Source of the DNA: Opitutaceae bacterium
GTDB taxonomy: Bacteria; Verrucomicrobiota; Verrucomicrobiia; Opitutales; Opitutaceae
DNA: 64,000 nucleotides
NCBI GenBank assembly: GCA_002694885.1
Contig: NZNM01000081.1
Location: 1 to 64,000, forward strand
Direction: 5' to 3'
Shown: positions 15,053-24,027 of the stretch, piece after piece
How positions within the stretch are numbered: position 1 is the stretch's first letter
Layout: each line of letters opens with the position of its first letter
Notes under the pieces: generated by a model
The model's database searches: none
The model's input: only the letters and a program-made list of their open reading frames with translations
Told to the model about the DNA's origin: nothing
Made by a program: the position numbers and the translations under genes

Positions 15053-17290
15053 ATGCTGAAACACATTTCGATAACCTCCGCTTTGTTCACGCTATTGCTT
15101 TCGGTTGCCGCTAAATCAGAGCCTCCCCTTCGGCCAAACATCCTTTACTTTTATGTGGACGATATGGGTTGGGGAGCCCTGGGCCCGAATGGGCAATTCG
15201 AGCGCAAAGCCAATGGTCAGCCTCATTTGATCACCCCTACATTGGACCGCCTTTCCCGCGAAGGGGTCACTTTCGCTCGCTCCTATGGTTGCACAGTGTG
15301 CTCGCCGGCCCGCTCCTCGCAGCAGACCGGTTTCCATCAAGGGCATACCTTCGCCGATCAGAACGATCGGGATAACGCCAAAAAAGCGATTCGGGCAGAC
15401 GACCTGACTATGGGTGACATGCTGTCCAAAGCGGGCTATATTACCGGCTATTGGGGAAAGTGGGGCTACGGTGGATCGGCGAATAAGGATCCGTATCCAA
15501 AAATCTTGAATGTACAGACGCTCCCCACCTCGCACGGATATGATCACGTAGTAGCGGAACTCCATCACGTTCGAGCCCATACGTTTTATCAGCCGAATTT
15601 GTGGAAAGCGCCAGCCGTTCCGGGAAGCAGAGGAGGGCTGGAACTCGTTCCCAATTCTATGGAGCGATACATGAATCGTTCAGACTATCCCAACACGCCC
15701 GCGCTGCAAAACCACCCAGACTATCCAGAAATAGCGTATTGCGATGACGTATACGCATTTGCCGCTCTCGATTTCGTCCGCGTTCAAGCGCAGAACTACA
15801 ACGCGACCGGCCAGCCCTTCTTCGGCTTACTGGCGGGGCAAGTCCCGCATTCTCCGTTCGATGAAATCGAAGCTCTACCTGAATGGGACAGGGCTTATCG
15901 AAAAAAGTCCTGGTTCGAAGAGCTACCCGATGTGGACAAGCAATGGGCAGCAATGATCACGCGAATCGATGCCCACTTTGGCAACATTCTCGCCGCTTTG
16001 GAAGACCCGAATGGGGACGGAGATAAGTCAGATTCAGTCGCCGACAAGACGTTGATCGTTTTCCAGTCGGACAACGGAGGCCCTAGGGGCGCTGGGATGG
16101 ATACATTTGCCTCTAATGCTAATTTGAGTGGATACAAGACGCGTATTCAAGAAGGCGGTATTCGCGTACCGTTGATGATGCGCTTGCCTGCCAATTTTGA
16201 GCCAGTGGAGGATCTGCGCCCTGGATCGAAAACGGACCGAGTGGTGGATGTGACCGATCTGCTGCCGACTTTTTGCGAATTGGCAGGCGTATCTGCCCCA
16301 TTGGCCGTAGATGGGGTTTCCTTGGCAGCAGCTTTAACAGGAAGGGGCCACCAACGCGTAAGGGAGTTTTTGATACATGAAGCGGGTAATGGCCAATCGA
16401 TAATCAGAGGAGACTACAAGCTCATACGGTCGAAAGAGGGCTTGGCCCTTTTCAATCTTAGGAAGGATCCGAGCGAATCGAAAAATTTGGCAGATAGGTA
16501 TCTCAATATGGTGGACGAGCTGCACGCTTTGATGCTAGCGGAGAGAGTCGACGAGCCGAAGGGCTTTGCCAACACCTACCACCAGTGGATCGGGGACGAT
16601 AACGGGTCATTCTCTAGTGGAAAAAGCTGGTCGGACTACATCTATGCTAACGAAGGGATTACCTACATGACGGATGATGGGAGACCGCAAGTTTCCTGGG
16701 TGGCTCGCGTCGCCAATGAGGGGGCGAGTGATTCAGGGATCAGCGTGGATCGGGACACGGCCTTTTTGGGGCTAGAGATTGCCGGCGACAGAAACAAACA
16801 GAGGGTGGAGGTGTCGGACGGCGTTGAGCTTGTCGGGAGAAATGAAATACGCGTTTCCAACAACGGCGTTCTCGAGCTAACTGGGGGAAGCGTTTCTTCC
16901 GCTCGTTGGGTGGACATTCTAGCGGGTGGGGAATTGCGGGGAAGCGGGGCAATCGAATCGTCACTTTATTCCCAGGGAATCGTGACAGCGAAAGCTCCTA
17001 TAAATGTAGACTCTGACTACATAGGTACGGATTCCAGCAAGCTCGTAGTCCAAGTTGGATCAGGAGGAACCGGAGAATTGCAGATTGGCGGTTCGGCCCA
17101 GCTTAGCGGAAATCTGGATATAGTCATTTCTGAAGGCAGTTCTTTCAAGAAGGGGAAACGGTTTGAGATCCTGACTGCGGATTCCTTAAAAGGACGATTT
17201 TCCAATGCCAACTACGAGTTCGTGACTAGCGGCGGCCAGCGATTCCGGATTGAGTACGATTCTGATTCGGTCGCTGTCGTAGTCCAGTAG
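15053..17290 (+). CDS. Secreted sulfatase with a long beta-rich C-terminal extension
   Basis: This 745-residue protein has a signal peptide (about residues 1-22). The sulfatase domain runs from about 28 to 500: RPNILYFYVDDMGWG with metal-binding Asp residues, and the formylglycine signature CSPARSSQQTG with Cys83 as the residue to be modified. VFQSDNGGPRG adds further metal ligands. Sulfatases hydrolyse sulfate esters, in this group usually of polysaccharides, in the periplasm or outside. Residues about 530-745 are unusual: Gly/Ser/Val-rich, repetitive beta-strand sequence (GVLELTGGSVSSARWVDI, GGELRGSGAIESSLYSQG) like autotransporter passenger or beta-helix repeats. No autotransporter barrel or PEP-CTERM anchor is visible. 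No sulfatase-maturating enzyme is in the window. Confidence 0.9.
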   Translation: MLKHISITSALFTLLLSVAAKSEPPLRPNILYFYVDDMGWGALGPNGQFERKANGQPHLITPTLDRLSREGVTFARSYGCTVCSPARSSQQTGFHQGHTFADQNDRDNAKKAIRADDLTMGDMLSKAGYITGYWGKWGYGGSANKDPYPKILNVQTLPTSHGYDHVVAELHHVRAHTFYQPNLWKAPAVPGSRGGLELVPNSMERYMNRSDYPNTPALQNHPDYPEIAYCDDVYAFAALDFVRVQAQNYNATGQPFFGLLAGQVPHSPFDEIEALPEWDRAYRKKSWFEELPDVDKQWAAMITRIDAHFGNILAALEDPNGDGDKSDSVADKTLIVFQSDNGGPRGAGMDTFASNANLSGYKTRIQEGGIRVPLMMRLPANFEPVEDLRPGSKTDRVVDVTDLLPTFCELAGVSAPLAVDGVSLAAALTGRGHQRVREFLIHEAGNGQSIIRGDYKLIRSKEGLALFNLRKDPSESKNLADRYLNMVDELHALMLAERVDEPKGFANTYHQWIGDDNGSFSSGKSWSDYIYANEGITYMTDDGRPQVSWVARVANEGASDSGISVDRDTAFLGLEIAGDRNKQRVEVSDGVELVGRNEIRVSNNGVLELTGGSVSSARWVDILAGGELRGSGAIESSLYSQGIVTAKAPINVDSDYIGTDSSKLVVQVGSGGTGELQIGGSAQLSGNLDIVISEGSSFKKGKRFEILTADSLKGRFSNANYEFVTSGGQRFRIEYDSDSVAVVVQ

Positions 17291-17298
17291 CGGTTGAC

Positions 17299-18150
17299 TT
17301 GTCCTCCGAGAAGCTCCTAGCTTCCGAGCCACTGGTGAGGCTTGGAATCATATTGGGTACGCTTGCGTCGATTTTGCTGTTGGACCTTTGCTTTTCGCAA
17401 AGATCCTTTAGGCTAGGCGGCAGGGCTCGTTTCTATCCTGATCGCAGCGAATTTCCTATGTGGGAGAACGTGCCGGAATTTGAGCAGGATGTATTCACTT
17501 TTGCCCGTATACGTTACACGCCCCATTACTTTCGCGGTTGGGATGGCGATTATCCGGAAGCGGACCTAAACATCTCCTATCGCCTGCAAGAGCTCACTTC
17601 AATGAAAGTGAATCCGAATCCTGTGGTGCTCGACTTGACTGATCCAGATCTGAAAAACTATCCGTTCATTTTCATTATTGCCCCGCGGTCGGTGATCTTC
17701 ACTGATGCCGAGGCGAAAGCTTTGGGCGATTATTTGCGTAGCGGCGGATTCCTCATGGTAGACGAGTTTTGGGGACCCGAGCAATGGGATCATTTCTACG
17801 TGCAGATGAAGCGGGTCTTGCCGGAATACGAGCCGCAAGAGCTGCCGCTTGAGCACGAGATATTCCACAATGTGTATTCATTCAAGGAGAAGCCCCAAGT
17901 GGTGGCTATTCACTTCTGGAGGCAGGGTTATCGATATCATCCCGTGCCAGGAATCGAGCAAGATCCGGATCCCCATTTTTATGGAATTTTCGATGACCGG
18001 GGCCGGATGATGGTGATCCTTTGCCATAACAACGATTTGGTCGATGGTTGGGAAAGGGAAGGCGAAGACGAAGGCTTTTTTCGCCAGTACTCTGAGCGCA
18101 GTTCCTATCCTATGGGCATCAATATCATCACGTACGCCATGACCCATTGA
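17299..18150 (+). CDS. DUF4159 domain protein
   Basis: This protein of up to 283 residues has an N-terminal hydrophobic segment (about 13-32) that is a signal or anchor. The DUF4159 body includes FTFARIRYTPHYF, WDGDYPEADLNISYRLQEL, AKALGDYLRSGGFLMVDEFWG and YPMGINIITYAMTH at the end. The fold resembles glutamine-amidotransferase-like or GATase-type alpha/beta proteins. The function is unknown. TTG 17299, eight bases after the sulfatase stop, is the first possible start; a later start before the hydrophobic segment cannot be excluded. The tight spacing suggests co-transcription with the sulfatase. Confidence 0.8.
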   Translation: MSSEKLLASEPLVRLGIILGTLASILLLDLCFSQRSFRLGGRARFYPDRSEFPMWENVPEFEQDVFTFARIRYTPHYFRGWDGDYPEADLNISYRLQELTSMKVNPNPVVLDLTDPDLKNYPFIFIIAPRSVIFTDAEAKALGDYLRSGGFLMVDEFWGPEQWDHFYVQMKRVLPEYEPQELPLEHEIFHNVYSFKEKPQVVAIHFWRQGYRYHPVPGIEQDPDPHFYGIFDDRGRMMVILCHNNDLVDGWEREGEDEGFFRQYSERSSYPMGINIITYAMTH

Positions 18151-18189
18151 AGCCTTGTTTCGAAAAGTGAATGGGTTCAGGCTCTGGGT

Positions 18190-19095
18190 ATGCAAAAATT
18201 GTCCCTAATCCCAAAACAAGCAGCGACGGCAAGCCTAGTCGCATTTTACCTACTGATCCTCAATTCAGCATCTCAGGCTCAGGATCTCATTTTTCAAGAG
18301 GGATCGGAGTGGGAGCTGATATCGGATAATCACCAATTCGCCGAAGGCATGGCATGGGATAAAGATGGGCACTTCTATTTCACGGATGTACCGCGAGCCC
18401 AACTCTTTAAAGTCGATGCCAATACGGGTGAAAAGGTGTTGCTGGATGACAATACTGGCCGAGCGAATGGAATTGCTTTTGGACCGAATGGTCGCTTATA
18501 CGGTTGTGCCCGTGGAGCGAGTACGATCTATGCCTGGGATCCGCTCACATGGGGGAAGGTGCCCGTGGCTCGTGGACCAGCTTCCAACGACATCGCTATT
18601 CTCGATGACGGAACGATTTTCTTTTCCGATCCGGCTGAGCGAGCGGTTTGGCGAGTCGACCTTGTGACCGGAAACTTGAGTAAGGTTTTGGATACGGGCT
18701 GGGCTCCCAACGGAATGTCGCTGTCGCTCGATCAACGAACTCTACTGGTGGCGGAATTCAATTCGAGCCGCATTCATGGATATGCCATCGGAAGGGACAG
18801 TTCTCTGACGGGACGACACCGCATCGCTTATAGACTGGGGATTCCGTCGAACGGCTTAGGTCGATTGGATGGCATGCAACCGTTGTCTGGAGATCGATTG
18901 CTGAGTGGTACGGCTCTTGGCATTCAGGTTGCCTATCCGGAAGGAAAAGAAGGTTCGGGGCCGTTGATTGTTGTGCCGTCACCGGACGGGCGTCCGCGCT
19001 GCAACTACGCTCGCATCAGCCCCGATGGAAAGTGGCTCTATGCTGCGTTCGCCAAAGACATTCTGCGGCGGAAGGTGAATGCGGATCTCAATTAG
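18190..19095 (+). CDS. Secreted SMP-30/gluconolactonase-like protein
   Basis: This 301-residue protein has a signal peptide (about residues 1-30, ending SASQAQD). The six-bladed propeller typical of SMP-30/LRE proteins is shown by FAEGMAWDKDGHFYFTDV, GRANGIAFGPNGRLYG, ASNDIAILDDGTIFFSD and APNGMSLSLDQRTLLVAE. The Glu in the first block and the Asn residues in NDI and NGM correspond to the usual divalent-metal ligands. Family members hydrolyse lactones such as gluconolactone, and the exact substrate is unknown. It lies 39 bases after the DUF4159 gene in the same direction, so it may belong to the sulfatase operon. Confidence 0.85.
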   Translation: MQKLSLIPKQAATASLVAFYLLILNSASQAQDLIFQEGSEWELISDNHQFAEGMAWDKDGHFYFTDVPRAQLFKVDANTGEKVLLDDNTGRANGIAFGPNGRLYGCARGASTIYAWDPLTWGKVPVARGPASNDIAILDDGTIFFSDPAERAVWRVDLVTGNLSKVLDTGWAPNGMSLSLDQRTLLVAEFNSSRIHGYAIGRDSSLTGRHRIAYRLGIPSNGLGRLDGMQPLSGDRLLSGTALGIQVAYPEGKEGSGPLIVVPSPDGRPRCNYARISPDGKWLYAAFAKDILRRKVNADLN

Positions 19096-19429
19096 GTTTT
19101 GGCGGGTTCGCCCACGAATCACACGAATTTTGGCGAATGGAACGAGAGACAAAAACGAGAATATTCAGTAATCAATAAAATCATTGATCGACTAATTCTG
19201 TATCCAATTTTCTGAATTGCTCTTGCGATTTAGTTTCAGTGGCAGAGGTCAGAGAATTGGTTGTAGTATCACGAAAACGTAACTATAATTAGGTTACAAT
19301 GTCTACTGGACCGAGAGACCCAAGCGTTTCGGTTTGGCAGCCTGAATCGGACAATCAGGAATCTTTGCGCCCAGTCGTTCATTCGTTCGAAATCTTGCAT
19401 TCAGGGAATCTTGGTTTTAGTGCTCTAGA
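19096..19429. other. 334-bp intergenic region before the second propeller gene
   Basis: It holds one candidate promoter (19261-19289) and, near its start, a short GAATCACACGAATTTTGGCG stretch resembling common dispersed repeats of verrucomicrobial genomes. No gene or RNA was recognised. Confidence 0.5.
19261..19297 (+). promoter_or_regulatory. Candidate sigma-70 promoter with overlapping inverted repeat
   Basis: TTGTAG (19261-19266) and a perfect TATAAT (19284-19289) are 17 bases apart. The -10 box is flanked by GTAAC (19279-19283) and GTTAC (19293-19297), so a repressor could cover it. The next gene begins at 19430. Confidence 0.5.
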
Positions 19430-20977
19430 ATGAAGGGTGAGGAAAATCGAAAGATTCTTTGGTGGCCATTGTGGACACTATGGGGCCTGGGAGTAGCTGG
19501 GATCTTTCTGGGTTATCTGCTTGGAGGGGATGTATCTCGCCAACAGGGAGTCATGCGGAATATGGCGATTGCAATCGCTTGTTTGACTCTATCGCTGTTT
19601 TGGCTGCTCTTATTTTCACGTCTTGCGTGGCGGAAGCGCCTGCTCTTTCTGGGAATCTTAGGCTCAACGGCGCTGATTTCCGTATCGCTGTTTCGTTTTG
19701 AAGGCGTTTCCGGGGATCTTGTGCCTATAATAAAGTGGCGCTGGGCGTCTGTGGAGAGAGCTGAAGTCGGTGACATTGGGGTCAAGGGCGCAAGTGTCGA
19801 TGGAGCCTACCCTCAATTTTTGGGGCCCAATCGTAACGCTACTGTCACGGGTATAGATCTGTCGCTCGATTGGTCAGTCGATAAGCCAAAGTTGCTTTGG
19901 CGCCAGCCAATCGGCGAAGCCTGGTCGGGATTCGCTACCTCTGGTTTCAGAGCGATTACCCAGGAGCAGGATGGGGAGGATGAACTGATTACGTGCTACC
20001 ATTTGCTCACCGGGGAGAGGCTTTGGGAATCACGGATGGCTGCTAGATATGACAATCCGTTGGGAGGCGTGGGTCCGAGAGCGACTCCGACGATTGACGG
20101 TGATCGGGTTTATGCGGTGGGCGCTACCGGCGCGCTATCTTGTCTTGATTTGCAAACCGGAGAACGGCTTTGGGGATTCAACATTTTGGAAAAGCACGGA
20201 GCCAAGCTTCCCGATTGGGGAGTGGCGGGTTCGCCGTTGGTTTACGAAGATCTCGTTGTTCTCAGTCCAGGGGGTCGGGATGGGAATTCGCTGGTGGCTT
20301 ATGACAAATCGTCGGGTTCAGTTGTTTGGTCAGGAGGAAGCGATCGGGCTCACTGGAGCTCGCCGGTGTTGCACGAGATCGAAGGTGAAAAGCAGGTATT
20401 GATTTTCAATGGGTCTGGAGTTGCGGCCCATCGATTGGATGATGGCAGCGTCGAGTGGGAATATCCTTGGAAGCGGTCGACAGGCACGCCTCGCGTGGCA
20501 ATTCCGGTAAAGACTCCAGGAAATCGATTCGTTGTATCCAGCGGATATGGGGCTGGAGCGGACCTTTTTCAGGTTTCCAAGACCTCTGGTGGCTTCAGCG
20601 CGACCCAACAATGGCGTAGCCTTCATTTGAAGTCCAAATTCAATAATTTCGTATACAAAGATGGATACCTATATGGTTTGGATGATGGTGTCATGGCCTG
20701 TATCGATGGCGAAACGGGGCGCAGAACCTGGAAGAAAGGCCGCTACGGGCATGGCCAGTTGATATTGGGAGACGATTGGCTTCTCTTGATGGCCGAAAAT
20801 GGAGAAGTGGTCTTGTTTGAACCCAATCCAGAGGCGCCTATCGAACTGGGGCGTTTTGAAGCCCTTGAGGGCAAGACCTGGAATCCGCCGGCGCTTGCCG
20901 GATCCTACTTGTTGTTGCGGAATCATCTGCAAGCGGCTTGCTTCAAACTGCCCATTTTGCCTGAGCAGGGGGAGTGA
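19430..20977 (+). CDS. Membrane-anchored PQQ-type beta-propeller protein
   Basis: This 515-residue protein has three predicted N-terminal membrane segments (about residues 15-32, 44-62 and 68-86), then YPQFLGPNRNATVTG, the usual start of the propeller. Blades include LLTGERLWESR, DLQTGERLWGF, DKSSGSVVWSG and DGETGRRTWKKG. It is probably an inner-membrane protein with a periplasmic propeller. Unlike the gene at 2580 it is anchored rather than secreted. Electron transfer or protein scaffolding are both possible in this family, and no PQQ-binding site was assigned. Its TGA overlaps the GTG of the next gene. Confidence 0.85.
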   Translation: MKGEENRKILWWPLWTLWGLGVAGIFLGYLLGGDVSRQQGVMRNMAIAIACLTLSLFWLLLFSRLAWRKRLLFLGILGSTALISVSLFRFEGVSGDLVPIIKWRWASVERAEVGDIGVKGASVDGAYPQFLGPNRNATVTGIDLSLDWSVDKPKLLWRQPIGEAWSGFATSGFRAITQEQDGEDELITCYHLLTGERLWESRMAARYDNPLGGVGPRATPTIDGDRVYAVGATGALSCLDLQTGERLWGFNILEKHGAKLPDWGVAGSPLVYEDLVVLSPGGRDGNSLVAYDKSSGSVVWSGGSDRAHWSSPVLHEIEGEKQVLIFNGSGVAAHRLDDGSVEWEYPWKRSTGTPRVAIPVKTPGNRFVVSSGYGAGADLFQVSKTSGGFSATQQWRSLHLKSKFNNFVYKDGYLYGLDDGVMACIDGETGRRTWKKGRYGHGQLILGDDWLLLMAENGEVVLFEPNPEAPIELGRFEALEGKTWNPPALAGSYLLLRNHLQAACFKLPILPEQGE

Positions 20978-21465
20978 TTGATGATTCTAGGAAATCCAAT
21001 TCGATCCGCATGAGTGAATATGCTGGCCCTGAATCAGTTAAAACAGAGGAGCCCCTATGTCCATGCGGTAGCGATAAGTCTCATTCGGACTGTTGCGGCC
21101 CTTTTATTCAGAGAATCGTTAAGCCATCGACCGCCGAGGCTCTGATGCGTTCCCGCTACAGCGCCTATGTAATGAATACGATAGATTACCTGGAAGAAAC
21201 GACCCATCCTAAATCGAGGAATCGAGATACAAGGAGGGAATTGGAAAATACTCTCAGCGAAATCGGTTGGATCGGTTTGAGGGTCACGGGCGTTGTTGGA
21301 GGAGGGCCGAGTGACAAAAGCGGCAAAGTATCTTTGGTTGCGGACTACATCGTCGGCGGGTCTCCAAAGTCGCATCGTGAAAGGTCGCGCTTCAAACGGT
21401 ACCGGGGAGAGTGGAAATATCTCGATGACCAGGGCTCGCAGGAAGAAATGGATGGATCCGATTAG
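20974..21465 (+). CDS. YchJ-family SEC-C metal-binding protein
   Basis: This 163-residue protein has the SEC-C zinc motif CPCGSDKSHSDCCGPF (about residues 29-44), followed by the YchJ/UPF0225 body: TAEALMRSRYSAYV, DYLEETTHP, WIGLRV and ERSRFKRYRGEWKYLD. A single SEC-C motif at the N-terminus and an NTF2-like body fit the family. The function is unknown. GTG 20974 overlaps the preceding stop and follows a GGGGGA tract with almost no spacing; ATG 21010 is an alternative start. The 3' end overlaps the next gene by 14 bases. Confidence 0.85.
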   Translation: MIDDSRKSNSIRMSEYAGPESVKTEEPLCPCGSDKSHSDCCGPFIQRIVKPSTAEALMRSRYSAYVMNTIDYLEETTHPKSRNRDTRRELENTLSEIGWIGLRVTGVVGGGPSDKSGKVSLVADYIVGGSPKSHRERSRFKRYRGEWKYLDDQGSQEEMDGSD

Positions 21466-22468
21466 TCAGGGAGCGTTGGGGGCGGTCGTGGCGGCCTCTT
21501 GGTGCAAGCGGGCGGAGGCCCGCTTGGCGGTTGGCGTTGGCTGGGCGGGTGGCATGCTCGCCGATGCGGATATCTTTATCCGCTCGGAGAGGGATCCCTT
21601 GCTGAATATCGAGTATCATCGCCATTTTAGCCACTCCCTCTTTTTCATTCCCATTGGAGGACTTGTATGCGCCTCTTTCCTTTGGCTGCTGCTCCGGAAG
21701 CGCGTGACCTTTGCCGCGCTGTACAAGTATTCCACGCTTGGGTACGCCACTGCTGGCTTGCTGGATGCTTGCACGAGCTACGGCACACGCCTATTATGGC
21801 CGATCTCGGAAGCCCGAGTCGCTTGGAATGTAATTTCCATAATCGATCCGGTCTTTACGGGAACCGTATTGGCGCTTTTAGCAGCGGGATTTATCACTCG
21901 AAAACGGATACTTACTCGTTTAGCGTTTGCTTTTGCAACCGTGTATTTGTTACTCGGCTTCGTTCAAAATAGGCGAGCGACCAATGCGATACGGGAGTTG
22001 GCGGAGGCTAGAGGGCACTCGGAAGCGACTCGATTCACTGTCAAACCATCGATAGGTAATTTGCTTGTGTGGCGGGGCATGTATGAATTGGAAGGGGATA
22101 TCCGGGTGGATGCGATACGCGTGGGTCTAATGAAGGCGGAACCTATTGTCTATCCCGGAGGGCTGGCTAAAGGAGTCGATCTGGCATCCCTAAAAAAAGG
22201 CATCCCCTCGAGCTCCCGTTTAAGTCACGATCTTGATCGATTCGACCATTTTTCCGATGGGTATTTAGCCTGGCATCCGAATGAGCCCAACACAATTGGC
22301 GATGCTCGCTATGCTATGCTTCCAAATTCGCTCGATCCGCTTTGGGGTATCGAGGTGGATGTGGCGCAACCCGACAGCCACGTTCGGCTCGTTAATTTCC
22401 GGGTCGCTGATGAAGCAGCCCTCAACGCCCTTCTCAATATGATCCGCGGTCAAGAAATTGAACGGTAG
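21452..22468 (+). CDS. Membrane-bound metal-dependent hydrolase (YdjM/DUF457-like)
   Basis: This 338-residue protein starts at ATG 21452 (MDPISQGALG), preceded by AGGAAGAA. A longer frame runs upstream but only overlaps ychJ. LADADIFIRSERDP, YHRHFSHSLFFIPIGG and LLDACTSYGTRLLWP carry the conserved Asp and His residues of YdjM/LexA-binding-type integral membrane hydrolases. Four or five membrane segments lie within residues 50-185, and the C-terminal part is soluble. The substrate is unknown. It overlaps the ychJ gene, so the two are likely translated from one message. Confidence 0.82.
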   Translation: MDPISQGALGAVVAASWCKRAEARLAVGVGWAGGMLADADIFIRSERDPLLNIEYHRHFSHSLFFIPIGGLVCASFLWLLLRKRVTFAALYKYSTLGYATAGLLDACTSYGTRLLWPISEARVAWNVISIIDPVFTGTVLALLAAGFITRKRILTRLAFAFATVYLLLGFVQNRRATNAIRELAEARGHSEATRFTVKPSIGNLLVWRGMYELEGDIRVDAIRVGLMKAEPIVYPGGLAKGVDLASLKKGIPSSSRLSHDLDRFDHFSDGYLAWHPNEPNTIGDARYAMLPNSLDPLWGIEVDVAQPDSHVRLVNFRVADEAALNALLNMIRGQEIER

Positions 22469-22540
22469 GGTTGAAGTGGGAAGCCCCGTATCGCGCCAAA
22501 ATCGCTTGCTACGATTGCCTCAAATCGTGAATAAGCATTC

Positions 22541-23884
22541 ATGGCGCCCATGATACGTTTTGTTGGATTGCTGCTCGCGAATCTGTTCGCCCTATTGGGC
22601 GTTTATGCGGACGATTGGTTCCAGCCTGAGACAGGCGATTTGGTAGTTTGGGCAGGCGACTCGATTACCCATCAATGTGGATACACCCAGTATTTGGAAA
22701 ATTTCCTGTATACGCGATTCCATGACAAGAGGCTTCGTTTCGCGAATGCGGGAATCAAGGGTGATGCGGCAGCCGATCTTCTCGATCGTTTCGATCAGGA
22801 TATCGCTTGGCGAGAGCCCCGCTGGGTCACGATACTATTGGGGATGAACGATGGCCGATACGGGCCATTCGACGCCGATAACTTCGCCGCCTACCAAACA
22901 GGAGTAGGCGGGGCGATAGATCGCATTGAAGCCCTGGGCGCTCAAGCGATCCTAATGTCCCCTACTATGTTCGACCATGAGCAGTATCAGCGAAGATTCA
23001 ACGACTCGGACTTTAGATTCGCGAGATTGAATGCCTATGCTGGATACAACGACAAGCTGATTCGCTATGGAGATTGGCTGAGAACGGTAGCAAATCAGCG
23101 GGAAGCGCCTTTTATCGATATTGGCGACGCCATGTTGATCGAGACGATGCGGCGGCGGCGTGATGAGCCCGGATTCACGCTCTCGCCGGATTCGATTCAT
23201 CCCGATCCAAGTGGAATGGCTTTGATGGCGGTAGAAATGGCCCAGTCATTCGCTGGGGACAGATCGCTCGTCAATCGGGTGGTAGTCGATCTCCACTCCA
23301 ATGGCGAAGTTCAAACGGAGGGCGAAGTTGTCGTGGACCGGTTCGCCGATGCCAGGCTAACCGCTACCATTACTCCGCGATACTTGCCCTGGGCGATCCC
23401 GGCCTCCGGATTTATCGGGCCCGAGCCTTGGAAGTATATGGATGACCCCAGCCAAGGCTTTCGAGCCGCTTTGCAGAGAATCCCGATCAATGATGACTTG
23501 CTGGTGGTTCGTGGGCTTCCACGAGGGAGCTATCAGGTTCGCATGAATGGCTTGATTGTTCTTACCGCGAGCGATCAACAGCTGAGCGAAGGAGTTTATC
23601 TGCAGGATAAGATGAATGCTCCTGGGTACCGGCAATCTTTGAAATTGGCGGAGCTGAATGCCTTGAGAAACGATCGCGCTGTGCGTCCTTATCGGGATCT
23701 GCAAGGTAGGTTGAAGAGCGTTCGGCGTCGAGAAGGGAGCGATTCCGATGCATTTCGAGCCGCTTTGGAATCGGTACGGAATGAGATGAAACCCCTCCAA
23801 GACTATGCCAAAGCGTTGGAAGATAGGATTCACAGCTTGGCAGAGCCGAAGGCCTACCGATTGGAAATAAGACCTTCGAACTAA
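22541..23884 (+). CDS. Secreted SGNH/GDSL hydrolase
   Basis: This 447-residue protein has a signal peptide (about residues 1-23). The SGNH blocks are present: VVWAGDSITHQCG with catalytic Ser41, FANAGIKGD with the Gly, TILLGMNDGRYG with the Asn, and SPDSIHPDPSG with Asp217 and His220. The C-terminal region (about 240-447) is an added domain with a long helical segment rich in Arg and Glu. The family hydrolyses esters, often acetyl or other acyl groups on carbohydrates. Together with the nearby sulfatase it suggests decomposition of decorated polysaccharides; this is inference. ATG 22541 or 22550 may be the start. Confidence 0.87.
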   Translation: MAPMIRFVGLLLANLFALLGVYADDWFQPETGDLVVWAGDSITHQCGYTQYLENFLYTRFHDKRLRFANAGIKGDAAADLLDRFDQDIAWREPRWVTILLGMNDGRYGPFDADNFAAYQTGVGGAIDRIEALGAQAILMSPTMFDHEQYQRRFNDSDFRFARLNAYAGYNDKLIRYGDWLRTVANQREAPFIDIGDAMLIETMRRRRDEPGFTLSPDSIHPDPSGMALMAVEMAQSFAGDRSLVNRVVVDLHSNGEVQTEGEVVVDRFADARLTATITPRYLPWAIPASGFIGPEPWKYMDDPSQGFRAALQRIPINDDLLVVRGLPRGSYQVRMNGLIVLTASDQQLSEGVYLQDKMNAPGYRQSLKLAELNALRNDRAVRPYRDLQGRLKSVRRREGSDSDAFRAALESVRNEMKPLQDYAKALEDRIHSLAEPKAYRLEIRPSN

Positions 23885-24027
23885 AGGATATCAGCTGTTC
23901 CGAAAACTTCCTTTTGGCGAACACCATCCCATTGGGGCTGTCCACAGTTCCGATCGTCGAATACGGAAACCCTTGATTTGACAGTTATCAGAGGGTTGGC
24001 TAACTTCCTAACCCTTTTCCCGAGCCT

